A stretch of DNA of 41,244 nt, from NCBI GenBank assembly GCA_030849805.1, contig JASANZ010002066.1, positions 1-41,244 of the forward strand. The letters are read 5' to 3'. The position numbers were made by a program, and so were the translations under genes. This document shows, in pieces, positions 27,385 to 35,401 of this stretch. How positions within the stretch are numbered: the stretch's first letter is position 1; each line of letters opens with the position of its first letter. The DNA comes from Sergeia podlipaevii. Lineage: Eukaryota > Euglenozoa > Kinetoplastea > Trypanosomatida > Trypanosomatidae. The notes under the pieces were generated by a model that was not told the origin of the DNA, made no database searches, and saw only the letters and a list, made by a program, of their open reading frames with translations.

Positions 27385-29379
27385 CTACAGGTTGCGTTCG
27401 GCTTCAGCAATTCGAGAGTCGATTTCACATAGCCACTTCGACCCAGCCGCGACTTCTCGTTGGGCAGTCTCGGCTCGCCTGGTGTAAGCGCTGCTCCGAA
27501 CCTCCTCCGCCCTCACCCTGTCCTCCATGTCACGCTGCAACTCTTGTAATTTCTCCCGTAGCCTCTCCACCTCCGCCCTCTCCTGAGCAACACGTGCACC
27601 GGCACGACGACGTCCGCCCTCGCGCACCTCCAACTCCGCTGTCACCTCCTCGCGTCGCTCTTCCACACGCCTCAGCTGCACTTCCAAAGCCTCACGGTGC
27701 TGCAGATGAATAGCAAGTTTCTGCTCAAGCGCGCCGCGGACTTCGGCAGCAGCAAGCATGTCCTCACGCTCCTCTTGCTTAATCTGCTCTAGCCTCTCTG
27801 CTAGTCTCCGTCTCTTGCCTTGAACCACAACAAGACGACTCTGAATGCTTTCAACAAGTTCGTCTTGCTGTTCAGTGATCTCCCTAAGGCCAAGCGCCTT
27901 GTTTCTAGAAGAAGGGGGCAAGGTGAGGCTGCTGTTTGCATGTGACGCATTTGTATGCAAAAACGAGGAGGGAAGATGAGAAGAAGGAGGAGCGTGCGTG
28001 TCGATGGTGGGTCGCCCCGCCAGTGATTTGGGGCTCGAGTCGTACTGCTGCTGCGGTTGCTGTAACCGTGATGAAGGTACGTCCTCGCTCCGCTCATGTA
28101 GCACTTCGTCGCCATACCTAGCGCCTCTCTGAATGTATACGCATCGATCTACCAGTTGCACCTCTGCCATGCCACTAGCAATGCAAGCCGCTGCCGCTGC
28201 GCTGAGTGCCGCCTCTGCTGAGGTGCCAGTAGGATTGCCAGGTCTCACGGTACTCGTGAAGGCGGTGGCGAAAGATTGCTGTAGCCCAGTACTACCCCTG
28301 GTAGTTGCGTTTGTAAGCACTCCCTCCACGATGCGATCCAGAGGCACATCAAAGTCACAGAGAAGGCGGTCCAATGTATGGGAGCTAGCGTTTGAAACAG
28401 CACTGGCACCTCTGCTTTTGGGCCTTCCTGGCATACAATAAGACACGTAGTGCAACGACACCGTCAGACCCTTCTCTAGCATACCTCTCATAGTGCCACG
28501 GTACACAACACGGGGCACAAAGGGAAAGTGAAGCGCCTCATCACTCTCTCCTCCTCCATCGGCTCTCACGATCTGATCGCGCGTGTGATACTGCTGCGTA
28601 CGCACACCTACGCAACCCAGTCCTTCTGCAAGATCCTCGTTGGCGTGTGGCATCAACAGTAGAAGAGGGTTTGGCGCCACCGTGATGTCTGTGAGATTCA
28701 CGCGTACATCAAAAACCTGCTCAATTCGGGCGGTAAAGAAGAGCTGGCCAGCCACCACGTGAGGACTTGTGGTCACACCTAATCCTGGAGGCGTGCGGAG
28801 CGGCGCCACAACGTCTCGACCTTGATAAGACTCAAAGAGCTGCAATAGAGAAAGGCTACACTTGCCCACCACCACGCTGCTGCTGCTGGAGCAACTACAG
28901 CACTCAATATTCATGTAGCGACTGCGGAGAAAATCTACGGAGAGGGACCCCAATGCATTGAATACATCCTGAGATGCCTCAGCAAGAGGTACCTCATATT
29001 GATACGTAAGCAAAGAGCGCCAGGAGCAATCTGGAGAAAACGATGCCGAATAGACTGTGCTGGAAGAAGCGCGGGGTGTGGTAGCCAAGCCAAGATCAAA
29101 AGAATACTGGTCGAGCGTACCGCGGAGCCGGTACGGTGGCAGATTGGCGACTGAGTCCATGAGTGCCACTTGAAAAGACCCAAGGCGTATCTCTAGCGTT
29201 GCTACACCGCTGCCCCTGTTGCCACTGTTGCCGCGAGTCACACGACGCGACTGTGGCTGCTGTCCCCGTGCCACCTCGGGTCTGCGCGGTGGAATGGCAA
29301 AAAGAGCACTTCCCTGGCCGCTGCCCTGTGTGTACGCACTTCTAGAAGAAGGCTCCCTTGAGGACGCATCAGCACGCAT
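27385..29379 (-). CDS. C2-domain-like protein with C-terminal coiled coil, function unknown
   Basis: 664 residues from the ATG at 29379 (MRADASSRE); a longer frame to 29505 adds a hydrophobic, repeat-derived stretch that I take as 5'UTR. After a disordered, Arg/Ser-rich N-terminus (1-57), residues about 59-220 have the beta-rich pattern of a C2 fold (VATLEIRLGSFQVAL, then SLSVDFLRSRYMNIECC, GKCSLSLLQLF and GQLFFTARIEQVF). A second beta-rich block lies around 225-330. Residues about 330-490 are low complexity. A long Glu/Arg-rich coiled coil fills about 495-664 (LEQIKQEEREDML, VQLRRVEERREEVTAEL). A C2-then-coil layout is common in basal-body and transition-zone proteins, but no specific family can be named. 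The C2 call rests on pattern only. Confidence 0.78.
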   Translation of the reverse strand: MRADASSREPSSRSAYTQGSGQGSALFAIPPRRPEVARGQQPQSRRVTRGNSGNRGSGVATLEIRLGSFQVALMDSVANLPPYRLRGTLDQYSFDLGLATTPRASSSTVYSASFSPDCSWRSLLTYQYEVPLAEASQDVFNALGSLSVDFLRSRYMNIECCSCSSSSSVVVGKCSLSLLQLFESYQGRDVVAPLRTPPGLGVTTSPHVVAGQLFFTARIEQVFDVRVNLTDITVAPNPLLLLMPHANEDLAEGLGCVGVRTQQYHTRDQIVRADGGGESDEALHFPFVPRVVYRGTMRGMLEKGLTVSLHYVSYCMPGRPKSRGASAVSNASSHTLDRLLCDFDVPLDRIVEGVLTNATTRGSTGLQQSFATAFTSTVRPGNPTGTSAEAALSAAAAACIASGMAEVQLVDRCVYIQRGARYGDEVLHERSEDVPSSRLQQPQQQYDSSPKSLAGRPTIDTHAPPSSHLPSSFLHTNASHANSSLTLPPSSRNKALGLREITEQQDELVESIQSRLVVVQGKRRRLAERLEQIKQEEREDMLAAAEVRGALEQKLAIHLQHREALEVQLRRVEERREEVTAELEVREGGRRRAGARVAQERAEVERLREKLQELQRDMEDRVRAEEVRSSAYTRRAETAQREVAAGSKWLCEIDSRIAEAERNL

Positions 29380-30233
29380 TGAGTGAAAATGAACGAACGG
29401 ATGGACCTGAGGAAACGAGAAGAGAAGAAAATTACTCCCTCTTGTGTGTGTGTATATATATATAGCAATTGAGTTGATAGCGAAGAAACAAAAAGTAAAC
29501 GTCACTATAGGAAAAGAGGATTATCTACAAAAACACTAATGCAACAAGAAAGGGAGAAAAAGAATATGAGCGCTCGACGATTTGGAAGCGCCAGTGAGGT
29601 GGTTGTCGCTCTTGCTATTATTATTATCCTATCTATCCATCTATCAGAGGAGTTTCTCTTTTTTAAAAAAAAAAAAATTTATAAAATAGCAGCGCCAGCA
29701 GAAAGAATGGGGGAGAGAAAAGAAACTGCAATGCAATAGCGCATCCCTAATCAAATACGAACAAATAGATAAATAAATCAGTAAAATGAAAATAAAGCAA
29801 TGCACTCACATAAAAGAGTCTTGGCATGCATTGTTCTTGGCTAATAGTATCTGTAAGCAAAAGCACACGCAAAAATCAGTGAAAAAACAAATACGCAGCA
29901 ACCTTCAAGTGAAAATAAAAGGATAAAGTAAAAAAAAAGTTGCTAGTCATGTTAGTGTGCTTGGTGAAAGACATAACACAAGTCGTACATGCACATGCAC
30001 CTACAGAACTGAGTGTCAACTGTCCCTTAGTACATATACTCGGGAGGAGGGTACGCAATCGTAATCAGCAAAGGAGAGGGGAGACACAGACATCAGAAAA
30101 TGACAGTTAACACTTTCAAAGGCGATTTTTTTTTTGTCGCTCCTTCACGTGCCGCAGTGTAGTCCTCACTACAGCTTTTCTTCTTCGATGATTGTCGTCG
30201 TCGTTGAGAGCGATCCCGCTTTTGAAAGCGTAG
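29380..30233. other. Spacer between the RING protein and the C2-like protein genes
   Basis: 850 bases, AT-rich, with a TA patch (29453-29464), A-run (29667-29678) and many A-rich stretches at 29760-29940. No gene seen. Confidence 0.7.
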
Positions 30234-31208
30234 TTAATAGACAGCCAATATGTTTGTAATATCAGACAAGCAAACTGGGCACGTGGTCCGTTTCTTGGCA
30301 CACTCGTTGCACAGCACACGGTGCCCACACGGCAACAGCAGCACAAACCGCTCCGTTGCCTTCAGGCATTCAGCGCAGTGAAGACCAGCAAGCGGGGTGT
30401 TATGAATCTGCCGATTCGTATCGTGATCAGGCGTTTGATCGTCGTTACCGTTTGCGGGCGTCGCACCCGCTAGCGTTAGCTCTACTCCTTCAATCACAAT
30501 CGTCATCGCTGCTGCTGCTTGTGGAGAGGTGTGTTGCTGCTCATCTCCCTCTACTGAAGATTGAACCAGCGGCGCCAATGAAGTACTCTCAGTAGCCGGA
30601 GACGGCACTGCCATCACCACTGGTGAATGCGCCATCAGCTGACGTTGCCTCAGTGCACACACCTCGCGGTGTCCCTCAAACAATGTTGGGGCAATGAAGA
30701 GCTTGCAGTGCTTGCACAAATACTGAGCCAAAATATTATTCGCAACGTAGCAAAGACCCTCGCGGCTCTGGCGGCACAGCGGGCACTGGTCGAGCCTCTT
30801 GGCACATTCGAAGCAGCATGCAATGTGGCCGCACGGTAGGAACGCAAAACATCGTGGTGCCTCCAGGCACACCACGCATGTTTCCTCTTCGTCCTTCTGA
30901 GAGGCCAAGCAGATAGTAGTGTTGTATGCACCAGCCGCCTCCGTAGCCCCAGAAACCCGGGCGCCACCCTCCCGCTGCTGTTGCTGCCGCAGCATCTGCC
31001 GCCGCTGGTTCGCCCTGCACGTCTCGCGATGGCCATCGCGCAGCGAGGGGTCTATATAGATGCCACATATATCGCAGTACCTACTCACTGGCTGGGGCGG
31101 CTGATACTGCGGACTTGTGCGGCCGCCTCTGCCGTCATAAGGCCGTCGACTGCCCCCACTGCTCGCAGTGGTGTCGACCACATCTGGGCAACAGCAGCAC
31201 ACTCCCAT
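30234..31208 (-). CDS. Double RING-finger protein with tandem C2HC-RING duplication and probable lipid anchor
   Basis: Likely E3 ubiquitin ligase. The protein has 324 residues from the ATG at 31208. The N-terminus MGVCCCCPD fits N-myristoylation at Gly2, with palmitoylation of the adjacent cysteines, so membrane attachment is likely; the longer frame to 31289 would destroy this. A C2HC finger (C45, C48, H60, C64) precedes RING 1 (C111, C114, C126, H128, C131 or C132, C135, C142, C145). The same order repeats: C2HC finger (C165, C168, H180, C184) with identical spacing, a low-complexity linker (190-268), then RING 2 (C278, C281, C294, H296, C300, C303, C310, C313). RING 2 ends the protein with a hydrophobic tail (ITNILAVY). 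All zinc ligands look intact. Substrate and pathway are unknown. Confidence 0.88.
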   Translation of the reverse strand: MGVCCCCPDVVDTTASSGGSRRPYDGRGGRTSPQYQPPQPVSRYCDICGIYIDPSLRDGHRETCRANQRRQMLRQQQQREGGARVSGATEAAGAYNTTICLASQKDEEETCVVCLEAPRCFAFLPCGHIACCFECAKRLDQCPLCRQSREGLCYVANNILAQYLCKHCKLFIAPTLFEGHREVCALRQRQLMAHSPVVMAVPSPATESTSLAPLVQSSVEGDEQQHTSPQAAAAMTIVIEGVELTLAGATPANGNDDQTPDHDTNRQIHNTPLAGLHCAECLKATERFVLLLPCGHRVLCNECAKKRTTCPVCLSDITNILAVY

Positions 31209-31459
31209 CTTTTTGGTCCTATTCGTGCTCACTTGCTGATGATAAGCGTTGAACGACGCACGTACGTAGACAATGTGCTCTGCCTGCAAATGTAGCCGCT
31301 ATGAAAATGAGAGATCCTCCTTTTCCACTACTACTACTACTAATAATTATTATTATAATCAGATAGAGCCTATAAAAACAAAAAAAAAGGCAACTGTCGT
31401 AAGTGAGCAACGCAATCAGCAAGCTAACTTCCCTCAGCAACAACAGTAATGATAAGCAA

Positions 31460-31480
31460 GAAAGAAAGAAAGAAAGAAAA
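31460..31480 (+). repeat. (GAAA)5 microsatellite
   Basis: Five GAAA units; TTTC in the transcribed sense, hence also a polypyrimidine tract. Confidence 0.9.
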
Positions 31481-31681
31481 GTGAAACTAGCAACAAAAGG
31501 AACGCAAATGAAGAAAATTTTTGTTTAGTTCTGTATACCAAAAATAAAGCTCCTGAAAATGTGACACTTAAAAAAAAAAAGTGAAAGAAAAATATAAATG
31601 TCTTAAAATAAACCTAGAATACAAAAAAAAAAAAAGAGAAACTACAAAAGAATAGAAAAATGCTGTCGACGGCTTCTTGGC

Positions 31682-31699
31682 GTGTGTGTGTGTGTGTGT
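31682..31699 (+). repeat. (GT)9 microsatellite
   Basis: Nine GT units in the spacer, CA-rich in the RNA. Confidence 0.9.
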
Positions 31700-32285
31700 A
31701 TGGAGAAAGAAAAGAACACTCTGTTTATGCCAGTGCTTTCACAAGCAAACCCCTCTCTGATGCCCCTCTCCTTCCTATCTTTTTTGGTTAAAGGACTGCG
31801 TCACTTTTTTGTTGTTATTGCTTGTGTGATCGCACTGCAATTCACGTGTTATACACTATATGCCTCAACAATGAGATGAAGTAGATAACAGTAACAAGAA
31901 ATGAGTAGAGCAAAGGGAAGTGTAATGAATACCTTTTTTGAGACAAAGATGCACGCATAATACAACACTGAAAATAAGAAAGAGTCAATGAGTTTATTAC
32001 CGTTGTTCTTTTTGCCTTCAAGACACGAGGAACAAACTCCCACTTTCAATATCTGACTTTTTTTGTAAACACCACTTGTGGAGCTAGCAGAAACTTAAAT
32101 ACAAATCCAGAAAAAAGAGGGAAAAGCAACTACTGCCAAGAACAGAAAAGCAGCAACAAAATAGATATAAGCAGCTTTTTTTGTTGTTTCTTTCCAGTAC
32201 TAGACAAGAGAGTAGAGTCTGGAACCGACCCAAGGGTGGTGAAGCATACCTTCTTCTTCTTCTCTTTCTCTCGCACACAGCAAGC

Positions 32286-32642
32286 CTACGATGTACCATC
32301 GCATCTAGCAAGTACCTTCTGCACATCGTTGTGCACAGATTGCAGCAGTTCCTCCAGGCACTTCGCCTTGCGCTGCGCATCAGCCACTTGATTCCGCACC
32401 TCGGCAGTGATGATGGCTCCCGCCTTCTTATCGCCTAAGTGAATAGCTGTAAGGTATGTCTTGAGAAGCTGGTGCTCAGATGCTGTGTCGCTGCGGCGTG
32501 CAGTCATTACTCGCTCAGAGAGACCCGCGCAAGTGCCCAGCTCCCGCTCTAGGAAACTTTTTTCCGCAAGCAGAAGAGACCGCTCCAGTCGCATCCTATG
32601 TAGGTCATTTGCTGAGAGCGTGATGACATCCGCGGCGTCCAT
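32286..32642 (-). CDS. Small helical protein of 118 residues, function unknown
   Basis: ATG at 32642. The composition is that of an all-helical protein: a first helix at about 12-45 (LHRMRLERSLLLAEKSFLERELG) with heptad-like leucines, then MTARRSDTASEHQLLKTYLTAIHLGDKK, and a last helix at about 76-112 (AEVRNQVADAQRKAKCLEELLQSVHNDVQKVL). There is no signal peptide or membrane segment. The Leu/Glu/Arg pattern suggests a coiled-coil subunit of a larger assembly; size and shape resemble small cytoskeletal or complex-adaptor subunits, but no family is recognised. It is kept as a real gene because composition is protein-like, orientation agrees with the cluster, and the gap around it would otherwise be about 2.6 kb. 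Confidence 0.72.
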   Translation of the reverse strand: MDAADVITLSANDLHRMRLERSLLLAEKSFLERELGTCAGLSERVMTARRSDTASEHQLLKTYLTAIHLGDKKAGAIITAEVRNQVADAQRKAKCLEELLQSVHNDVQKVLARCDGTS

Positions 32643-33838
32643 GATTCAAGGAATGATATGCACCCCCCTTTTTTTTCCTATCTCTCGTACAATGTCTCCT
32701 CCTTCACACCCACGCACCTCGTACTGGCCGGTACTGCGTGTCTGTTGGTGTAATTGTTCGCCGGAAGATCAACAAAAGCAGAGAAAAAAAAAAGCGGCTA
32801 ACAAAAAGTAAAACGAAAAAAAAAAACGTAGAAAGAAAAAGGGAGAATGCGTCTGGTCAGATAATAGTAGAAGTCTGTTGCTCAAAAGGAAAACAGCACG
32901 TATACCTGCACATAAACGTGAGTTTTTTTTTGTAGATATTGATAAGGGAATATATATATGTTTATTTATTTTTGCCTTTTCGTGTGTTGTTTGTTTCTTT
33001 GCCGATGTGTTAGCGTAAGCAGCTTCCTTTTTGTCCGCCATTCTTAACAGTTGCGTACGCGTGCGCGTGTCATCACGGCAAATGCAGAGGGACAAGATAT
33101 CCAAAGCACAGGGAAAAGAAAAAGCTGTATATATTACACTGTTTTGTTTTTTTAGAAGTAAGCCGATAAAGGGAAAGCATATGTATATAACTTAAAGATA
33201 TAAATCATCAAAGGTTTTGGGGGATTAAAAGATGATTCTGAGCAATGACATGATTAAAGACTCTACTTCGCTTAAGAGTACAACGGCAAGTCCTACCATG
33301 GCAAGCAGAAAAAAAATAAAGAAAATTCAGACAGTGAATGGATGCGCACACATATATATAAGTTGTATTATGAAGTATCTAGCAATGTACCCCTTAGCTA
33401 CTACCACAAGGACTGAATACTGCTACTAAACTGTATTTGGATTGATCCTAGCACTCTGATGTTACCGCGTCCACTCATTTATGTGGGTTCCCAGCTCGAT
33501 TTCCTTCCTGGTTTTGTCGTTGTTGTTGTTGCTGCTAATGTTGTTTGTGGTGGTGCTGCTGTTGTCATTCCACCACTCTCTCTCTCACTCTCTCTCTCCC
33601 CCCACAGACTCTCTTTATCCTCACAGATGATCCTTTACACTTTCAGAATCTTTCAACCTCCCTTTATTTGCAACAATACTCAGCTTTTTGCTTTCTGCAC
33701 AATGTATGCGGAAAAGGAGAAGGAGAGAAAGACGCACATACACAAACATTTGCAAAATTAATGTCAGCTATCTTCAGGGAAAGACAGCCCGAGCAGCTGC
33801 ACTGTGGAACTCCTTCGCTACCACAGCTGTACTTTGCA
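32643..33838. other. Spacer between GCVT and the 118-residue protein gene
   Basis: 1.2 kb with T-runs (32669-32676), A-rich runs (32785-32840), TA patches (32950-32960, 33350-33360) and a CT repeat (33575-33600). Antisense frames near 33500-33840 pass through the CT repeat and are not coding-like. No gene seen. Confidence 0.7.
33575..33600 (+). repeat. (CT)n microsatellite
   Basis: CTCTCTCTCT-type array with one CA interruption, running into a C-rich end; GA-rich in the transcribed sense, in the GCVT 3'UTR region. Confidence 0.88.
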
Positions 33839-34963
33839 TCACTCTGGCTTGCGGTAGTAGCGTGTGGGCACAAACGGCGGAATCACAATCTCAGCAGGGT
33901 ACCGACGGTCGCGGACGACCAGGTCCACTTTTGTTCCCTTCTTGGCTAGAATGTGATCCACGTAGCCAAGACCAATGTTCCTCTTCAAGCATGGCGATGG
34001 GCATCCACTAGTGAGCTTGCCAACAGGCTTGCCATCCACTTCGATAATCGTTCCCTCACGAGCACTAGGTCCTGGGCCAGAGGCCAGGACGCCCACGCGC
34101 AGCTGTGGAACGGCAGTTGCGGCGTTCTCCTTGAAGTACTTGATCTTTTCATAGCCAATGAAGCCACCATTCGCCATGCGCTGCTTGGAAATGGCCCACA
34201 TGAAGCGAGCCGCAACAGGGTTCGTTTGTGCAGTAAGCTCGTGACCATAGAGGTTCATGCCACCCTCGAGACGCAGGCTATCACGGGCACCGAGACCAAT
34301 CAGCTTTGCCTCCTGGGACAGAAGCAGCTCGGTAAGAGAAATGGCATCGGCGTTAGAAACCGCAATCTCAAAGCCGTCTTCGCCAGTATAGCCACAGCGC
34401 GTTACCTGTGTCTTCATGCCCTTGATGTCCACGTTCTGTCTGCCGTACATAAAGTCAATAGCAGGAAGCTTGTCAACGTACTTGGAAAGAATCTCGGCCG
34501 CTTGAGGTCCCTGCAGAGCAATCAGCGCACGATCTAGCGGCACAAAATCCACGTCGCCCTTAAAGTCAGCCTTGATTTTGTTGATGTGGGCCATATCTGC
34601 GTCCTTGCAACCGGCATTCAGTACAAGAAACAGGTGGTCGTCGTACCTCGTGACGATGCAGTCGTCAAAAAGGCCGCCCTCCTCGTTGGTAAGCATTGTG
34701 AGTGCAGACTGGCCAATCTTTCTAGACCTGAGGTCCACTGGAGTAATGTACTCCATAAACTTCTCACGGTCGGTGCCGCGAATCTCATACTGGCCCATGT
34801 GTGAGACGTCAAAAATGCCTGCATTCTCACGGGTGTAAAGGTGCTCCTTTAGCACTCCCATTCCGGCGTAAAAGATGGGCATGTCATAGCCAGCGAACTC
34901 ACCCATGTGTGCCTTTTTGGCCACGTGCATGGCGTGCAGCGCAGTCTTTTTCAGAGTTGACAT
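33839..34963 (-). CDS. GCVT: Aminomethyltransferase, glycine cleavage system T-protein
   Basis: Transfers the aminomethyl carbon from lipoyl H-protein to tetrahydrofolate, releasing ammonia, in the mitochondrial glycine cleavage complex. The protein has 374 residues from ATG 34963, near the usual mature length (about 360-375). Landmarks: GEFAGYDMPIFYAGMGVLKEH at about 22-42; FDVSHMGQ near 53-60; ALTMLTNEEGGLFDDCIVTR, which includes the conserved Asp region for folate; LIALQGPQA; TRCGYTGEDGFEI; and GLGARDSLRLEGGMNLYGHEL, the family signature. The C-terminal barrel has VGKLTSGCPSPCLKRNIGLGYV. The presequence is very short and basic (LKKTALHAMHVAKKA). The frame extends upstream only from a GTG codon. 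A pyrimidine tract abuts the ATG without an intervening AG, so the exact 5' end is open. Its function is linked with one-carbon metabolism, as is SAHH in the same cluster. Confidence 0.95.
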   Translation of the reverse strand: MSTLKKTALHAMHVAKKAHMGEFAGYDMPIFYAGMGVLKEHLYTRENAGIFDVSHMGQYEIRGTDREKFMEYITPVDLRSRKIGQSALTMLTNEEGGLFDDCIVTRYDDHLFLVLNAGCKDADMAHINKIKADFKGDVDFVPLDRALIALQGPQAAEILSKYVDKLPAIDFMYGRQNVDIKGMKTQVTRCGYTGEDGFEIAVSNADAISLTELLLSQEAKLIGLGARDSLRLEGGMNLYGHELTAQTNPVAARFMWAISKQRMANGGFIGYEKIKYFKENAATAVPQLRVGVLASGPGPSAREGTIIEVDGKPVGKLTSGCPSPCLKRNIGLGYVDHILAKKGTKVDLVVRDRRYPAEIVIPPFVPTRYYRKPE

Positions 34964-35272
34964 GTTGTTTGAAGGAGGAAGAAAAAAAAATGCAAATGTT
35001 GATTTGCTTAGAACGATGAAAGTGCTGTACTTTTGTGGAAGCACTTTGTATCAAAGATAGAAAGAAAGTAAGGTTCAATATACCCAGACTACAATGGAGG
35101 GGGAGGGAGAGGACAATGAAGAGCAAAAGAAAGAGAATAAAATGAATGAGGCAACGATCAAACCCATTCTTCACATATTCCACTGACTATTATGGTGTCA
35201 CTAACTCCTTTTTGTTGATTGATTGCTTTTATGCTTTTGATTCACCAACGACTGCAAATGTATGTGTCTGTT

Positions 35273-35303
<31 letters not shown>

Positions 35304-35401
35304 AGATCAGATTACTTGATATAAGATGTTCATTCTTCAAGATAAGGAGAAAAAAAAAAAGAAATGAGGTAGTTGGCGTGCAAGTCTGTGCATCGCTCCA
35401 G
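34964..35401. other. Spacer between the CH-domain protein gene and GCVT
   Basis: About 440 bases with a TG-rich array (35261-35303) and an A-run (35350-35360). No gene seen. Confidence 0.7.
35261..35303 (+). repeat. Imperfect TG microsatellite
   Basis: TG units with scattered TA, TC and CG interruptions; the core at 35281-35294 is perfect. Confidence 0.88.

Larger units (their letters stand above)
31209..32285. other. Spacer between the 118-residue protein and RING protein genes
   Basis: 1.1 kb, AT-rich, with an ACTACT/AATAATT patch (31327-31355), GAAA repeat (31460-31480), A-runs (31570-31580, 31623-31635) and a TG repeat (31682-31699). No gene seen. Confidence 0.7.

Noticed and set aside
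31209..31289. Longer start for the RING protein
   Set aside because: The extra 27 residues are unremarkable and would bury the MGVCCCC lipidation signal at 31208.
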